DNA of 64,000 bases, taken from Candidatus Enterococcus murrayae. GTDB lineage: Bacteria > Bacillota > Bacilli > Lactobacillales > Enterococcaceae. The first letter of the stretch is position 1. Each line of letters opens with the position of its first letter. Position numbers and translations under genes: made by a program. A model generated the notes under the pieces. It worked only from the letters and a program-made list of their open reading frames with translations. It was not told the origin of the DNA and did not search any database. This document shows, one piece after another, positions 26,619-35,030 of the stretch. The stretch is from contig NZ_JAFLVR010000031.1 of the NCBI RefSeq assembly GCF_017315985.1, forward strand, positions 1 to 64,000, given 5' to 3'.

Positions 26619-26972
26619 TCACACGGTTGATCCAATCACGATACCAATAAAACTCAGCAGCAGACCGATACCATAGGAGCCAAACAGATAACGGTAAAAC
26701 ATTGGCCGATCATTTTTCCATAAAACAAATAATTCAAAATTATAGGTGGAAAAGGTAGTATACCCGCCCATGATTCCTGTTCCTAAAAATAAATACACCG
26801 GATCAGAAAGATGCAGACCAAAGAAAACACCTAATAGAAAGCTTCCCGTCAAATTAATGAAGAAGGTGGCTCTTGGCAGCCGCTTCGTCTGTCGTTCAAA
26901 ATAATTGTTCAAGGTAAAACGCAGCATCGCGCCGATTGCTGCTCCGCTGCCCACTAATAAAGACTCGATCAT
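26619..26972 (-). CDS. crcB: Fluoride-specific ion channel CrcB/FluC, second subunit
   Basis: 117 residues with four hydrophobic helices, the usual size. Conserved features are GAAIGAMLRF near the N-terminus (10-19), the pore segment with FFINLTGSFLLG (about 41-52) and GIMGGYTTFSTYNFE (about 86-100). CrcB dimers export fluoride passively. Its ATG overlaps the stop of the other crcB gene by 4 nt, so the two are co-translated. Such pairs may form heterodimeric channels. No fluoride riboswitch was seen upstream of the pair. Confidence 0.92.
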   Translation of the reverse strand: MIESLLVGSGAAIGAMLRFTLNNYFERQTKRLPRATFFINLTGSFLLGVFFGLHLSDPVYLFLGTGIMGGYTTFSTYNFELFVLWKNDRPMFYRYLFGSYGIGLLLSFIGIVIGSTV

Positions 26973-27349
26973 TCCCCTACCGCCCTTCTGTGGTAGAGTG
27001 CTTCACCAAGCACCGTCATAGCAAATCCGCCGACAATTGATAGCAATAAATATAAAAAGGCTAGCCCAATTTCTCCTGCTTGAACCAATTTCATCGTATC
27101 TAAAGCAAAAGAAGAAAATGTGGTCAATGCTCCACAGAAGCCCACTCCCAATCCTAAAACGAGCCGAGCAGAAATATCAATATCAGTCAAAATGTGTTTA
27201 ACGATCCAGCTAAAAAGAAAACAGCCTAATACATTCGCCACCAGCGTTCCAAGGGGAAAATCTCCTACTGCAGGGAGACATATCCCCAACCAATAGCGTG
27301 CTGTTCCGCCGACAAAAGCAAAAAGTGCAATCACTAAATAGTCCAACAT
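26969..27349 (-). CDS. crcB: Fluoride-specific ion channel CrcB/FluC, first subunit
   Basis: 126 residues from the ATG at 27349, which has GGAG 9 nt upstream; in-frame ATGs further up have no spaced ribosome-binding site. Four hydrophobic segments, FVGGTARYWLG (about 10-20), LVANVLGCFLFSWIV and GFCGALTTFSSFALD match the FluC family. It is the upstream member of a duplicated pair with 4-nt overlap. The two proteins are clearly paralogous but divergent, as expected for heteromeric FluC channels of Firmicutes. Confidence 0.92.
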   Translation of the reverse strand: MLDYLVIALFAFVGGTARYWLGICLPAVGDFPLGTLVANVLGCFLFSWIVKHILTDIDISARLVLGLGVGFCGALTTFSSFALDTMKLVQAGEIGLAFLYLLLSIVGGFAMTVLGEALYHRRAVGE

Positions 27350-27485
27350 GCTTTTCATCTCCATTTATTCATTCCTTATTACTATAAAGTGATTGATTTG
27401 AAGTTGCAAATAATCCCATCTTTTTCATCAACCATTTTCAAAACATGCTAAACTAAGACTATCTTGAAAAAAGCGAGGGCTATGT

Positions 27486-28157
27486 ATGAAGGGTATCATT
27501 TTTGACTTTAATGGGACAATGTTTATGGATTCTGATCTCCATGAAGCTGCTTGGCTATATCTGATCCAAAACTATTCAAATAAGGAAATGACAAAAGAAG
27601 ACATTCTAAAAAATATTCATGGAAAAACCAATGATGTGATCCTGCGTCATTTTATTTCACAGGATTTAAGTGAGGAAGAAATACAGAAATTATCTGATGA
27701 GAAAGAGGCCTATTACCGGGATTCCGTCTTAGCCAGTTCGGCTCACAAAGAATTTACGAAGGGCTTACTCGAAGTATTGGATTATTTAAAAAGAGAAAAA
27801 ATCCCTATGACGATCGCTTCTGCATCGCCAAAGATCAATATGGATTTCTATTTTGATTATCTAAACTTAGGTAAGTGGTTCGACTACAAAAAAATGGTCT
27901 ATCATACAGGAAGTTTTCCCGGCAAACCTGCTCCAGACATTTTCTTGATCGCAGCCGAAAAAATCGGTGTTGATCCGCAAAATTGTTTAGTGATCGAGGA
28001 TTCCTATTCAGGATTGCAAGCGGCCCACAATGCCCAGATCGGAACAATCGTAGCAATCGATCCAGAGGGGAAAAATCGTGCTGTTTTTGCTGCTGAAGGT
28101 TTAGCTCCAGATGGTATCATTGAGGATTTCTCCACCTTTATTCCAGATTACTTATAA
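27486..28157 (+). CDS. HAD-superfamily phosphatase-like protein (beta-phosphoglucomutase type) with altered motif I
   Basis: 223 residues. HAD fold with a C1 cap: motif I is FDFNGTMF (7-14), motif II TIASASPK, motif III lysine in PGKPAPDIF and motif IV EDSYSGLQAA. In motif I the second Asp of the usual DxDGT is Asn (N10), although this residue normally acts as general acid/base in phosphatases and mutases. Relatives with DFNGT exist in Firmicutes, so this is probably a subfamily trait, not a mutation. The substrate is unknown. The gene is alone on the plus strand between crcB and pncA. Confidence 0.82.
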   Translation: MKGIIFDFNGTMFMDSDLHEAAWLYLIQNYSNKEMTKEDILKNIHGKTNDVILRHFISQDLSEEEIQKLSDEKEAYYRDSVLASSAHKEFTKGLLEVLDYLKREKIPMTIASASPKINMDFYFDYLNLGKWFDYKKMVYHTGSFPGKPAPDIFLIAAEKIGVDPQNCLVIEDSYSGLQAAHNAQIGTIVAIDPEGKNRAVFAAEGLAPDGIIEDFSTFIPDYL

Positions 28158-28160
28158 CAA

Positions 28161-28194
28161 AAAGCCGCCATGAACATTTAGCGTTCGTGGCGGC
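28161..28194 (-). terminator. Intrinsic terminator of pncA
   Basis: GCCGCCATGAAC (28164-28175) pairs with GTTCGTGGCGGC (28183-28194) with one mismatch-free long stem; the minus strand continues with TTTTTG. It lies between the convergent HAD and pncA genes and may serve both. Confidence 0.85.
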
Positions 28195-28200
28195 CTTCAT

Positions 28201-28746
28201 TTAAATAAGCTTTGCACCTAACGTATTCTTGAAGTGATTCAATGCCCAAGTATGACCCGTCGCATCAAAACTTGCGACGGCTTTTTCAGGTATCACTAAT
28301 TGATAGCCTAAATTGTAGGCATCCACTGCTGTATGCAGCACACAAATATCTGTACAAACACCCGTCAAACAAAGCTCGGTAATACCGCGCTCCCGCAAGC
28401 GAATATCCAAGTCTGTTCCACTGAAGGCTGAATAGTGACGCTTATCGATCCAATAAACATTTTTTTCTGCTTGATTGGTTTGATAGAAATCTGCTAGTGA
28501 TCCATACAAATCACGTCCGCTAGTGCCAATCACATTATGCGGCGGGAAAAGTTTATTTTCCGGGTGGTATTGATCACTCGGATCATGCCCATCAATAGAG
28601 AAGACGATAAAGTCTCCTTGCTGAAAGTATTCTTCTGTTATAGAGACCAGATCTTGTTCAATCGCTTGGCCAGCCTCACCAGTCGTCAAATTTCCGTCAG
28701 TTGCAACAAAATCATTGGTGTAATCAATTGAAAGTAACGCTCGCAT
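28201..28746 (-). CDS. pncA: Nicotinamidase / isochorismatase family (PncA)
   Basis: 181 residues from the ATG at 28746, with AGGAGGAGGAAC upstream. The enzyme deamidates nicotinamide to nicotinate for NAD salvage. The catalytic triad is D8 (SIDYTNDF), K102 (WIDKRHYSAF) and C135 (GVCTDICVLHTA); metal ligands D52, H54 and H70 are in place (DGHDPSDQYHPENKLFPPH). Length is normal for short Firmicute PncA. It follows mtnN by 43 bp on the same strand and probably shares its transcript. Confidence 0.92.
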   Translation of the reverse strand: MRALLSIDYTNDFVATDGNLTTGEAGQAIEQDLVSITEEYFQQGDFIVFSIDGHDPSDQYHPENKLFPPHNVIGTSGRDLYGSLADFYQTNQAEKNVYWIDKRHYSAFSGTDLDIRLRERGITELCLTGVCTDICVLHTAVDAYNLGYQLVIPEKAVASFDATGHTWALNHFKNTLGAKLI

Positions 28747-28789
28747 GCAAGTTCCTCCTCCTGTTAAAAATCCCTCAAGCTGCACATTC

Positions 28790-29482
28790 CTATTTTAAAT
28801 GGTTTACAAACTCCATGACAAGTTGAGCAGACAATGTACCTGTACGATTTACAAATTCTTCGTGTGTTTCAGTAGCTTCGCTGTCGGCAGTATCGCTAAT
28901 GGCGCGCACGATTAAAAATGGAATACCAAATTGTGCGGCGGTATGCCCAATCGCAGCCCCTTCCATTTCAACGGCTAAGGCATCAGGGAACGAGGTTTTA
29001 ATCTCACTAATTTTGACTGGACTGCTGACAAACGTGTCGCCGGAAACAATCAATCCAACATGAGCAGATTGTCCCATCTTTTTGCTGGCTTCCAGCATTT
29101 CACCCTTCAGATAGGTGGAGCCATCATAATAAAGCGGCATTCCAGGAACTTGTCCAATCTTATAACCAAATGTCGTTGCATCCACATCAAAATAGGCTAC
29201 TTTATCCGCAATGACTAAATCGCCGATCGCCAAACCTTCGCCGATTCCGCCAGCGGTCCCGGTATTGATCACCATGTTGACCTTATATTGCTGGATCAAA
29301 ACAGAAGTGGTAATTGAAGCCAAAACTTTACCAATCCCTGATTGCACGACAATCACTTCATGATTGCCTAATCCGCCCGAGATAAACAATGCACCTGACT
29401 GCTCCCAAGATAAAGGATGATCTAAACTTTCTCTTAATGCTCTTACCTCTGGTTCCATTGCACCGATAATACCGATTTTCAT
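28790..29482 (-). CDS. mtnN: 5'-methylthioadenosine/S-adenosylhomocysteine nucleosidase
   Basis: 230 residues, standard for MtnN/Pfs. It cleaves adenine from methylthioadenosine and S-adenosylhomocysteine, recycling SAM by-products and feeding LuxS. Seen are MKIGIIGAMEPEVRAL (E12 as catalytic base), NTGTAGGIGEGLAIGDLVIAD, the substrate-loop AVEMEGAAIGHTA, and RAISDTADSEA, where the Asp is the catalytic acid. The gene is in a minus-strand run Nudix - small membrane protein - mtnN - pncA, a nucleotide/cofactor housekeeping block common to Lactobacillales. Confidence 0.96.
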   Translation of the reverse strand: MKIGIIGAMEPEVRALRESLDHPLSWEQSGALFISGGLGNHEVIVVQSGIGKVLASITTSVLIQQYKVNMVINTGTAGGIGEGLAIGDLVIADKVAYFDVDATTFGYKIGQVPGMPLYYDGSTYLKGEMLEASKKMGQSAHVGLIVSGDTFVSSPVKISEIKTSFPDALAVEMEGAAIGHTAAQFGIPFLIVRAISDTADSEATETHEEFVNRTGTLSAQLVMEFVNHLK

Positions 29483-29528
29483 AACGATTCCCCTATTTCT
29501 TATTAATTTTTTTCGTTTAATTCACAGG

Positions 29529-29813
29529 CTAAATAAAGAATACAGCCAACATTACTACGATCAAAAGCAGTAAAACAAAAATAATCGCCTTATTCAAAAA
29601 GCTGCTGCGCTCTTTTTGCTTCACTCGCTCGCTGCTGCGAGACTTTGTGACAGGCTTGTTCTTTTTCAATTCCTTACGATAGACTGTACTGATCTCTTTT
29701 TCTCTTTTTTCATAGGCTCGCTCAGCAGCTTTACGTTGTTCCTCTGCTACACGCTCCTGCTCTTCTTTTCGCTTCCTTAATTCGCTGCGCGTCACCAGGG
29801 GTGATTGGCTCAT
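29529..29813 (-). CDS. Small single-span membrane protein with charged coiled-coil N-terminus
   Basis: 94 residues. Residues 1-70 are highly charged and helical (RKRKEEQERVAEEQRKAAER), followed by a single C-terminal hydrophobic helix (about 74-94) that ends the protein, so the charged part is cytosolic if the helix is a type II or tail anchor. Similar proteins occur between Nudix and mtnN genes in enterococci and streptococci without known role. A sequence TTTCCTAGGAAA (29852-29863), close to the palindrome at the MFS promoter, lies about 40 bp upstream. No functional assignment. Confidence 0.75.
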   Translation of the reverse strand: MSQSPLVTRSELRKRKEEQERVAEEQRKAAERAYEKREKEISTVYRKELKKNKPVTKSRSSERVKQKERSSFLNKAIIFVLLLLIVVMLAVFFI

Positions 29814-29902
29814 GCGTGATCCTCTCCTTAATCATACTAAATGGGTTCCGTTTTCCTAGGAAATGAATTTGATTTTATACCGTGTCGGCTAATCCTCTAA
29901 AT

Positions 29903-30466
29903 CTATTGCTTATACTGTAGCAATTCCCAATAATTAACGGCAAAAATTGTCTTAGCATCACAGATCAATCCATCTTGGATCGCTTGCTTCGCTTCAGCCA
30001 TCGTCAATTCGTAAAGCTCTAAAACTTCATCCTCATCTTGTGGTCGCGGATTCTCAACTTTGACCAAATCAGTCGCAGCGTAGATGTATAATTTCTCATT
30101 GGAAAATCCTGGTGATAGATACATTTCATTTATGTAGGTTAATTCTTCGGTACGATATCCCGTCTCTTCTTCTAATTCCCGCATCGCTGTTTTTTCTGGA
30201 TGCTGTCCTTCACCAGGATCAATTTTTCCTGCGGGAATCTCCAATACGACTTTTTCCAAGGGCTTGCGAAATTGCTTGACCATGATCATTTTATGTTCTT
30301 TTGTAATAGGAATGATTCCTACACCGCCATGATGGAAAACTAATTCGCGTTTTGCGGTTCCGCCCATCGGTAAAGCGACATCATCTAAATAAACATCAAT
30401 GATCTTTCCCTTAAATATTTCCTTGCGTTCTATGGTCTTCTCTTCAAAATCTTTATACTCTAACAT
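29903..30466 (-). CDS. nudF: ADP-ribose pyrophosphatase (Nudix hydrolase)
   Basis: 187 residues. The Nudix box GEGQHPEKTAMRELEEETGY (about 95-114) has all metal-binding residues (G-5x-E-7x-REUxEExGU), preceded by the ADPRase-type VLEIPAGKIDPGE. The N-terminal ERKEIFKGKIIDVYLDDV and the MYLSPGFSNEKLYIY segment place it in the NudF/ADP-ribose pyrophosphatase subgroup, which hydrolyses ADP-ribose to AMP and ribose-5-phosphate. It is the first gene of the minus-strand block leading to mtnN and pncA. Confidence 0.93.
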   Translation of the reverse strand: MLEYKDFEEKTIERKEIFKGKIIDVYLDDVALPMGGTAKRELVFHHGGVGIIPITKEHKMIMVKQFRKPLEKVVLEIPAGKIDPGEGQHPEKTAMRELEEETGYRTEELTYINEMYLSPGFSNEKLYIYAATDLVKVENPRPQDEDEVLELYELTMAEAKQAIQDGLICDAKTIFAVNYWELLQYKQ

Positions 30467-30765
30467 TGAGACACCTGTCTTTCTTTTCCATACTTAAAGA
30501 ATTCAACTTTCACTGCGCAGACTATCCACCTAGTTTTGCTAAAGCAAGTGAGCGCCAGTTTCATAAAATAAACCGTTTAAAACAACTTCTCTTATCGCCG
30601 CTGACATCCGTTTTCCGCTAGTTGAACAAAGTCCAAAGAGGAATACACACTGGCAAATAGCTCAGCCTAGATGGTTCTGCCTTATTGTATCACAGAAAAT
30701 TCTTATGTTTTTTCTAAATCTGAAAAATCCATCTTTAGTCCGATACTATTTCTATAGAAATTCAT

Positions 30766-30773
30766 GCTATGAT
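30766..30773 (+). promoter_or_regulatory. Extended -10 promoter of the xpaC-telA unit
   Basis: TGC-TATGAT (TATGAT at 30768-30773) gives a -10 with TGn extension, about 70 bp before the xpaC-like start. The rest of the 377-bp intergenic region (30467-30843) holds no credible gene; a weakly repeat-like stretch is near 30500-30545. Confidence 0.55.
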
Positions 30774-30843
30774 GAGCGTGTAAAGAAATCAAGTAATTTG
30801 AATAAATAATGTGAAGGGTTATTACTAGACTAGGAGGATTATT

Positions 30844-31497
30844 ATGCGAAGGAAAATATTCCCTATCATCATCGCTGCAATTGGCATTCTCTCCTTTTTT
30901 GAGGGAGACTTTGGCGACTATATCATCTTTTTAATGTTGGTTGTTGGCTTTTGGCTGATTTATCGTGGATTTAAGGGTAGAAAAGTTCGGCCGCAAAAAG
31001 AAGAATTGCCATTTCTTACGAAAGAAAAGGAAGCTTACTATAAAAAACTGGGTATGAGTGAACGCGAGATCGAATTGTTCCGTGAAACAATGAATCTATC
31101 GAAACAACAAGTGTTGCGTCTGCAGCAAAATATCCAAAAAAATGCCAAGCTGAAAGCGATCGATTTGCGTCATGATACGTTGAAGGCTGCCAAAGCGTTA
31201 TTCAAGGAATTAGTAAAGGATCCAAAACGTTTACCTGAGGCTAGTCAATTTCTTTATACACACTTGCCGAATATCGTCGATTTGACTGATAATTATGTCG
31301 AAATCAACGGACATGAGGTCAAGTCAAAAGAAGTTTATGGTAAACTAGAAGAAAGCGCACAGATCATTGATCAAATGGCTGATTTAATCGTGAAAGACTA
31401 TCAACAATTCGTCTCTGAAGATTTAGAAGATATGGATGTTGAGATCTCGATCGCGAAAAAAAATCTAGATCACGATCCTGATTTGTCCACAAAATAA
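30844..31497 (+). CDS. xpaC: XpaC-like protein (5-bromo-4-chloroindolyl phosphate hydrolysis family)
   Basis: 217 residues. Two short hydrophobic stretches at the N-terminus (about 4-20 and 24-44) are followed by a basic stretch and a long helical domain (KLGMSEREIELFRETMNLSKQQVLRLQQNIQ) typical of the XpaC family, paired with TelA in many Firmicutes (for example yceG-yceH in Bacillus). Despite the family name, an enzymatic activity is not established. AGGAGG precedes the ATG. It is followed by telA after a 73-bp gap containing a terminator-like hairpin, so telA may be expressed at a lower level. A cell-envelope-stress role is likely from the known behaviour of the pair, not from this sequence. 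Confidence 0.85.
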   Translation: MRRKIFPIIIAAIGILSFFEGDFGDYIIFLMLVVGFWLIYRGFKGRKVRPQKEELPFLTKEKEAYYKKLGMSEREIELFRETMNLSKQQVLRLQQNIQKNAKLKAIDLRHDTLKAAKALFKELVKDPKRLPEASQFLYTHLPNIVDLTDNYVEINGHEVKSKEVYGKLEESAQIIDQMADLIVKDYQQFVSEDLEDMDVEISIAKKNLDHDPDLSTK

Positions 31498-31522
31498 ACA
31501 AAAAAAATAGCTAATCATTAAC

Positions 31523-31552
31523 AAAAAAATCTAGCTTAAGCTAGATTTTTTT
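31523..31552 (+). terminator. Hairpin/attenuator between xpaC and telA
   Basis: AAAAAATCTAGC pairs perfectly with GCTAGATTTTTT around TTAA. The T run makes it a proper intrinsic terminator, placed 18 bp before the telA start region, so it likely lets only part of the xpaC transcript continue. Confidence 0.8.
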
Positions 31553-31570
31553 CGAACAGGAGGACACACA

Positions 31571-32761
31571 ATGGAACCAGAAAATAAACCAGAGACCAAA
31601 CCGGTCGATAGTACTTTAGACGACCTGCTTAGCAACCCTTTTGGCACCGATTCGTTAACCCCGGTCCAGCAACAAGAAATCTCCCACCTGCAGTCGCAGG
31701 AACAAGCGGACCGCTTAGTGGATAAACTACCTGAAGAACGCCAAGCACAAGCACGCGAGCTTGCCAAAAAAATCGATGTCAATGACTCACAGGCTGTAAT
31801 CAGCTATGGCTCAACAGCCCAAACAAAATTAAGTGAATTTTCACAATCAATGCTGAGTACCGTATCTTCACAGGATATTGGCCCTATTGGTGATTCTTTG
31901 AACCAATTGATGTATCGCTTAAACGAAGCCAATCCTGACGAACTACGTGTCGGCGAAGGCAATATTTTCCAAAAAATGTTTGGTAAAGTAAAACAATCGA
32001 TTTATGAGATCACTACCAAATATCAAAAAATCGGTGCACAAATCGATAAAATCGCGACAAAATTGAACGTCGAAAAGGACGGTTTACTACGCGACAATCA
32101 AATGCTCGAGACTCTTTACAACAAAAACAAGGATTACTTTGATGCATTGAACATCTATATCGCTGCAGCGGAATTGAAGATCGAAGAAATGAAGCTTACA
32201 ACAATTCCTGCCGCAACAGAAAAAGCGCAAGCTTCCGGTGATCAGATGGACGTTCAAGTCGTTAATGACTACACGCAATTCCTAGATCGTTTAGACAAAC
32301 GAACATACGATTTGAAATTAGCGCGTCAAATTACGATCCAGCAAGCACCGCAAATTCGCTTGATTCAAAACACCAACCAAGCATTGGCTGAGAAGATTCA
32401 AGCATCGATCAATACGGCGATTCCTTTATGGAAAAACCAAGTAGCGATCGCCTTGACATTATTACGTCAAAAGGATGCTGCTACGGCGCAGCGTCAAGTA
32501 TCTGAAACAACGAATGACCTATTGAAGAAAAATTCAGAAATGCTGAAGATTTCAACGATCGAAACGGCCAAAGAAAACGAACGCGGAATCGTCGATCTAG
32601 ATACGCTGCAGCAAACACAAAACGATCTAGTAGAAACTTTGGAAGAAACTCTACGGATTCAAAAAGAAGGTCGCGAACGACGTCATGTTGCCGAGATCGA
32701 GATCGGAAACATGGAAAACGACTTAAAACAAAAATTAATGGAATTAAATTCCGAACAATAA
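31571..32761 (+). CDS. telA: Toxic anion resistance protein TelA family
   Basis: 396 residues, the usual TelA/KlaA length, almost entirely alpha-helical with coiled-coil stretches and no membrane segment. Family features include the central [45 protein letters not shown] and [25 protein letters not shown] segments. TelA proteins affect resistance to tellurite, some antimicrobials and envelope stress by an unknown mechanism. GGAGG precedes the ATG. The gene follows xpaC, the standard arrangement, and ends in a very strong terminator. Confidence 0.93.
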   Translation: MEPENKPETKPVDSTLDDLLSNPFGTDSLTPVQQQEISHLQSQEQADRLVDKLPEERQAQARELAKKIDVNDSQAVISYGSTAQTKLSEFSQSMLSTVSSQDIGPIGDSLNQLMYRLNEANPDELRVGEGNIFQKMFGKVKQSIYEITTKYQKIGAQIDKIATKLNVEKDGLLRDNQMLETLYNKNKDYFDALNIYIAAAELKIEEMKLTTIPAATEKAQASGDQMDVQVVNDYTQFLDRLDKRTYDLKLARQITIQQAPQIRLIQNTNQALAEKIQASINTAIPLWKNQVAIALTLLRQKDAATAQRQVSETTNDLLKKNSEMLKISTIETAKENERGIVDLDTLQQTQNDLVETLEETLRIQKEGRERRHVAEIEIGNMENDLKQKLMELNSEQ

Positions 32762-32827
32762 AAAATAAGCCTGGCCCTTTGAACCGTTCCCCTATTGAAG
32801 GTTGGTTCAAAGGCAGGCTTATTTTTT
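32761..32827. terminator. Long bidirectional terminator between telA and glcU
   Basis: The stem AATAAGCCTG-GC-CCTTTGAACC pairs with GGTTCAAAGG-CAGGCTTATT around an 18-nt loop, with A and T runs on the two sides. It overlaps the last codon of the convergent transporter gene. Confidence 0.9.
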
Positions 32828-33689
32828 ATGCCTTCATATATCCTAACACGACGCCGCCGACAATAATCAGCAGACAGCCGATAATGACATAGTACATCTC
32901 TTTTTTGGTTTTGCGTTCGCCCAAAAGGAAAATCCCACCTAAAGTTGAGATGATAATTCCCATTTGTGATAATGAGAAACCAATCGCTAAACCGATATTC
33001 TGCACGCTTAGCAGCATGCAAACATTTCCGATCCCCCACAATAAACCAGAAGCCATATTACGCCATACATAGCGATCGACCTTCGTCTTGCGAAAAGCAA
33101 AGAATCCAGCACCAACAAGCATACCGACACTTTGCGGCAAGATGATTGCTAATGGGTCAAGACCTGCCCACGTAATAATAACCGTGTAAACACCATAGCC
33201 CAGCGTTGAAATAATCAAAGCACGAAAGCCTTTGCCGAAATTTAACATGCTGCTATCTGTTTGAACACCGCTCTCATCATCTTTACGTGCTGTTAAATAC
33301 GCACCAAGGACAAGCAGCGCTAATGCGATAAAGCCGAAAACAAAATCTTTCGTTTTTGTCCATTCATGGAAGAACACTGCACCGGCGACGGTATTCAAAA
33401 TTAATTGAAAGCCGGTTGAGATCGGCAACCCGACCGAAACACCCATAAATTTCATCCCATGAAACTGACCGTTCTGACCAATTGACCAAAAGAATCCTGA
33501 CAAGAAACCAATTAACACTATCCAGCTGCTCATTGCAGGCTGAACAATAATATAGGTCGCGATCGCAAAAACGAAAGCCCCCATCGTCATTCCCAAGGTT
33601 TGCTGGTTGGCGTCGCCGCCCAACTTCCCGCTCACCAAAGCAATACTTCCCCATGCTACCATCGGTATTAGGGCGATCAAAATACTCAT
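32826..33689 (-). CDS. glcU: GRP-family glucose/sugar uptake transporter
   Basis: 287 residues with ten hydrophobic helices, the hallmark of the glucose/ribose uptake (GlcU/GRP) family of the drug/metabolite transporter superfamily. Conserved features are the N-terminal LIALIPMVAWGSIALVSGKLGG, GQNGQFHGMKFMGVSVGLPISTGFQL (about 71-96) and the late GFSLSQMGIIISTLGGIFLLGERK. These proteins import glucose by proton symport outside the PTS. Gene order gives no operon partner: upstream on the same strand, 309 bp away, is the BceS-like kinase, and the gap includes an intergenic repeat copy. Confidence 0.9.
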   Translation of the reverse strand: MSILIALIPMVAWGSIALVSGKLGGDANQQTLGMTMGAFVFAIATYIIVQPAMSSWIVLIGFLSGFFWSIGQNGQFHGMKFMGVSVGLPISTGFQLILNTVAGAVFFHEWTKTKDFVFGFIALALLVLGAYLTARKDDESGVQTDSSMLNFGKGFRALIISTLGYGVYTVIITWAGLDPLAIILPQSVGMLVGAGFFAFRKTKVDRYVWRNMASGLLWGIGNVCMLLSVQNIGLAIGFSLSQMGIIISTLGGIFLLGERKTKKEMYYVIIGCLLIIVGGVVLGYMKA

Positions 33690-33730
33690 ATACTTACTCC
33701 CTTTTTATAAAAGCAGAACAGACTCGTTCA

Positions 33731-33845
33731 GCTTTGCCAGTTCCACTTCACGCTTTAGCGTGATTAGTGGAATGGTATGCGTGACGAGGACCAAATTCAT
33801 TTTTCGCGTTTTTCGAAAAATGATTTCCTAAATAGGAATTAGCTT
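33731..33845 (-). repeat. Intergenic repeat element, copy A
   Basis: The core ACGCATACCATTCCACTAAT, continuing TCACGCTAAAGCGTGA (minus strand, about 33739-33783), matches copy B (59.2 kb) almost throughout and copy C (36.2 kb) over its right half. It includes an inverted repeat TCACGC-TAAA-GCGTGA. Left-hand similarity to B extends to GCTAATTCC near 33840. The copy lies between a histidine-kinase gene and glcU. Confidence 0.65.
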
Positions 33846-33858
33846 GAGCAATAACTCC

Positions 33859-33898
33859 AAAATCTTGAGAAATCGCTCCTCAGATTTACCAAGATTTT
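33859..33898. other. Stem-loop downstream of the histidine kinase
   Basis: AAAATCTTG (33859-33867) pairs with CAAGATTTT (33890-33898), with an inner AAATC/GATTT stem. It has T-rich flanks in both directions (TTTTGG on the minus strand) and may be a weak terminator of the two-component operon. Confidence 0.5.
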
Positions 33899-33998
33899 TG
33901 CTTATTGCCGAAAAAGCTAGTCTGTACAGCCAGTTAATTTTTCACAACTGGAACAGTTTAGCGAAAAAAGGGGAATTTGGCAATTAAAAACTAAAAAA

Positions 33999-35021
33999 TC
34001 ACCGCTCTTCATGATAATAATCTAATCGAGGGAAAAACAGCGTCATCATTGTTCCTCCATTCATGGTTGATTTTGCGGTTAAAACGACCCCTAGTTTTTC
34101 TGCCAATTTCTTAGCTAAATAGAGGCCTAAGCCAGTGGAATGCTGCTGCGCTTTTCGCCCATTTTCACCAGTAAAGCCCTTATCAAAAATTCGGCCCAGG
34201 TCCTCCGGCGGGATACCAACGCCGTTATCCTCCAAAATCAATGAGCTGCCCGCACTTTTTGTTTCGATCGTAATAGTGATCCTACCATTATCCGGCGTAT
34301 ACTTGATTGCATTACTCAATAATTGTCGGAAGATAAATTCGATCCATTTCGCATCCGTCAGAACCTTCGCGTCATTTTCTGTTAACGTCAGTTGCAGATT
34401 TTTCTGGATAAAGTAATTTGCTTGGCTGCGAATGATTGGCTGGATAATTTTCTTCAATGAATACTCTTGAATCAAATAATCATTCACGAATTCATCCGAA
34501 CGAGAATAATAAAGTATCTGTTCCACGTATTCGTCGATTTGCTGAATTTCATTTTGCAGCAGGACAAACTTCTCATCAGGAATATCAAATTCAATCGCGT
34601 TTAAAATCAAATCAACTGCTGCCAGCGGCACCTTTATCTCATGAATCCAAGAATCCATATAATCTTTTTGATCCTTTTGACTATTTAATAGCTGCTCCAG
34701 CATCAAGTGATGTTCTCGTACCTGCTGATTCACATATTCCTGAATCATCCACTCTTCACTGTTCGTCGCTGACTCAACAAAATGCTGCAAATGAGAATCC
34801 TCTTGTTTATCGAATTCCTTATACCACTTTTTTCGCCGATAATAATCGATCGTAAAAAAGAGAAACACTAAAAATAATTGCAGAACCAATAGGTAGCTCA
34901 GATTGTCCCAGAAGTTATGCATTTCAGGTGTCAGCCAAACCATAAAAATCAGCAATAGACTTAAAACGGCCCACCCTAATAAAACAAGCAGGCGATCCTT
35001 TAAATACTTGATAAATGTCAT
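33999..35021 (-). CDS. BceS-like intramembrane-sensing histidine kinase
   Basis: 340 residues. Two closely spaced N-terminal membrane helices (about 10-30 and 41-62) with almost no extracellular loop, then a coiled segment, the H-box MDSWIHEIKVPLAAVDLIL (phospho-His H127), and the ATPase domain with N-box RQLLSNAIKYTP, G1 LEDNGVGIPPEDLGRIFDKGFTG and G2 GLGLYLAKKLAEKLG. This is the BceS/SapS class, which senses peptide antibiotics or envelope stress through a BceAB-type transporter. No such transporter adjoins it here, so it probably works with one elsewhere in the genome. It follows its response regulator by 9 bp. Confidence 0.88.
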   Translation of the reverse strand: MTFIKYLKDRLLVLLGWAVLSLLLIFMVWLTPEMHNFWDNLSYLLVLQLFLVFLFFTIDYYRRKKWYKEFDKQEDSHLQHFVESATNSEEWMIQEYVNQQVREHHLMLEQLLNSQKDQKDYMDSWIHEIKVPLAAVDLILNAIEFDIPDEKFVLLQNEIQQIDEYVEQILYYSRSDEFVNDYLIQEYSLKKIIQPIIRSQANYFIQKNLQLTLTENDAKVLTDAKWIEFIFRQLLSNAIKYTPDNGRITITIETKSAGSSLILEDNGVGIPPEDLGRIFDKGFTGENGRKAQQHSTGLGLYLAKKLAEKLGVVLTAKSTMNGGTMMTLFFPRLDYYHEER

Positions 35022-35030
35022 AGCGGCTCC

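Noticed and set aside
26568-26630. Possible 20-codon ORF on the plus strand with AGGAGG before its ATG
   Set aside because: It runs through the crcB terminator and into the crcB gene in antisense, with no conserved look and no terminator of its own; the A/G-rich site is probably chance.
27350-27480. Fluoride riboswitch before the crcB pair
   Set aside because: No conserved fluoride-aptamer sequence could be found in the gap between the HAD gene and crcB.
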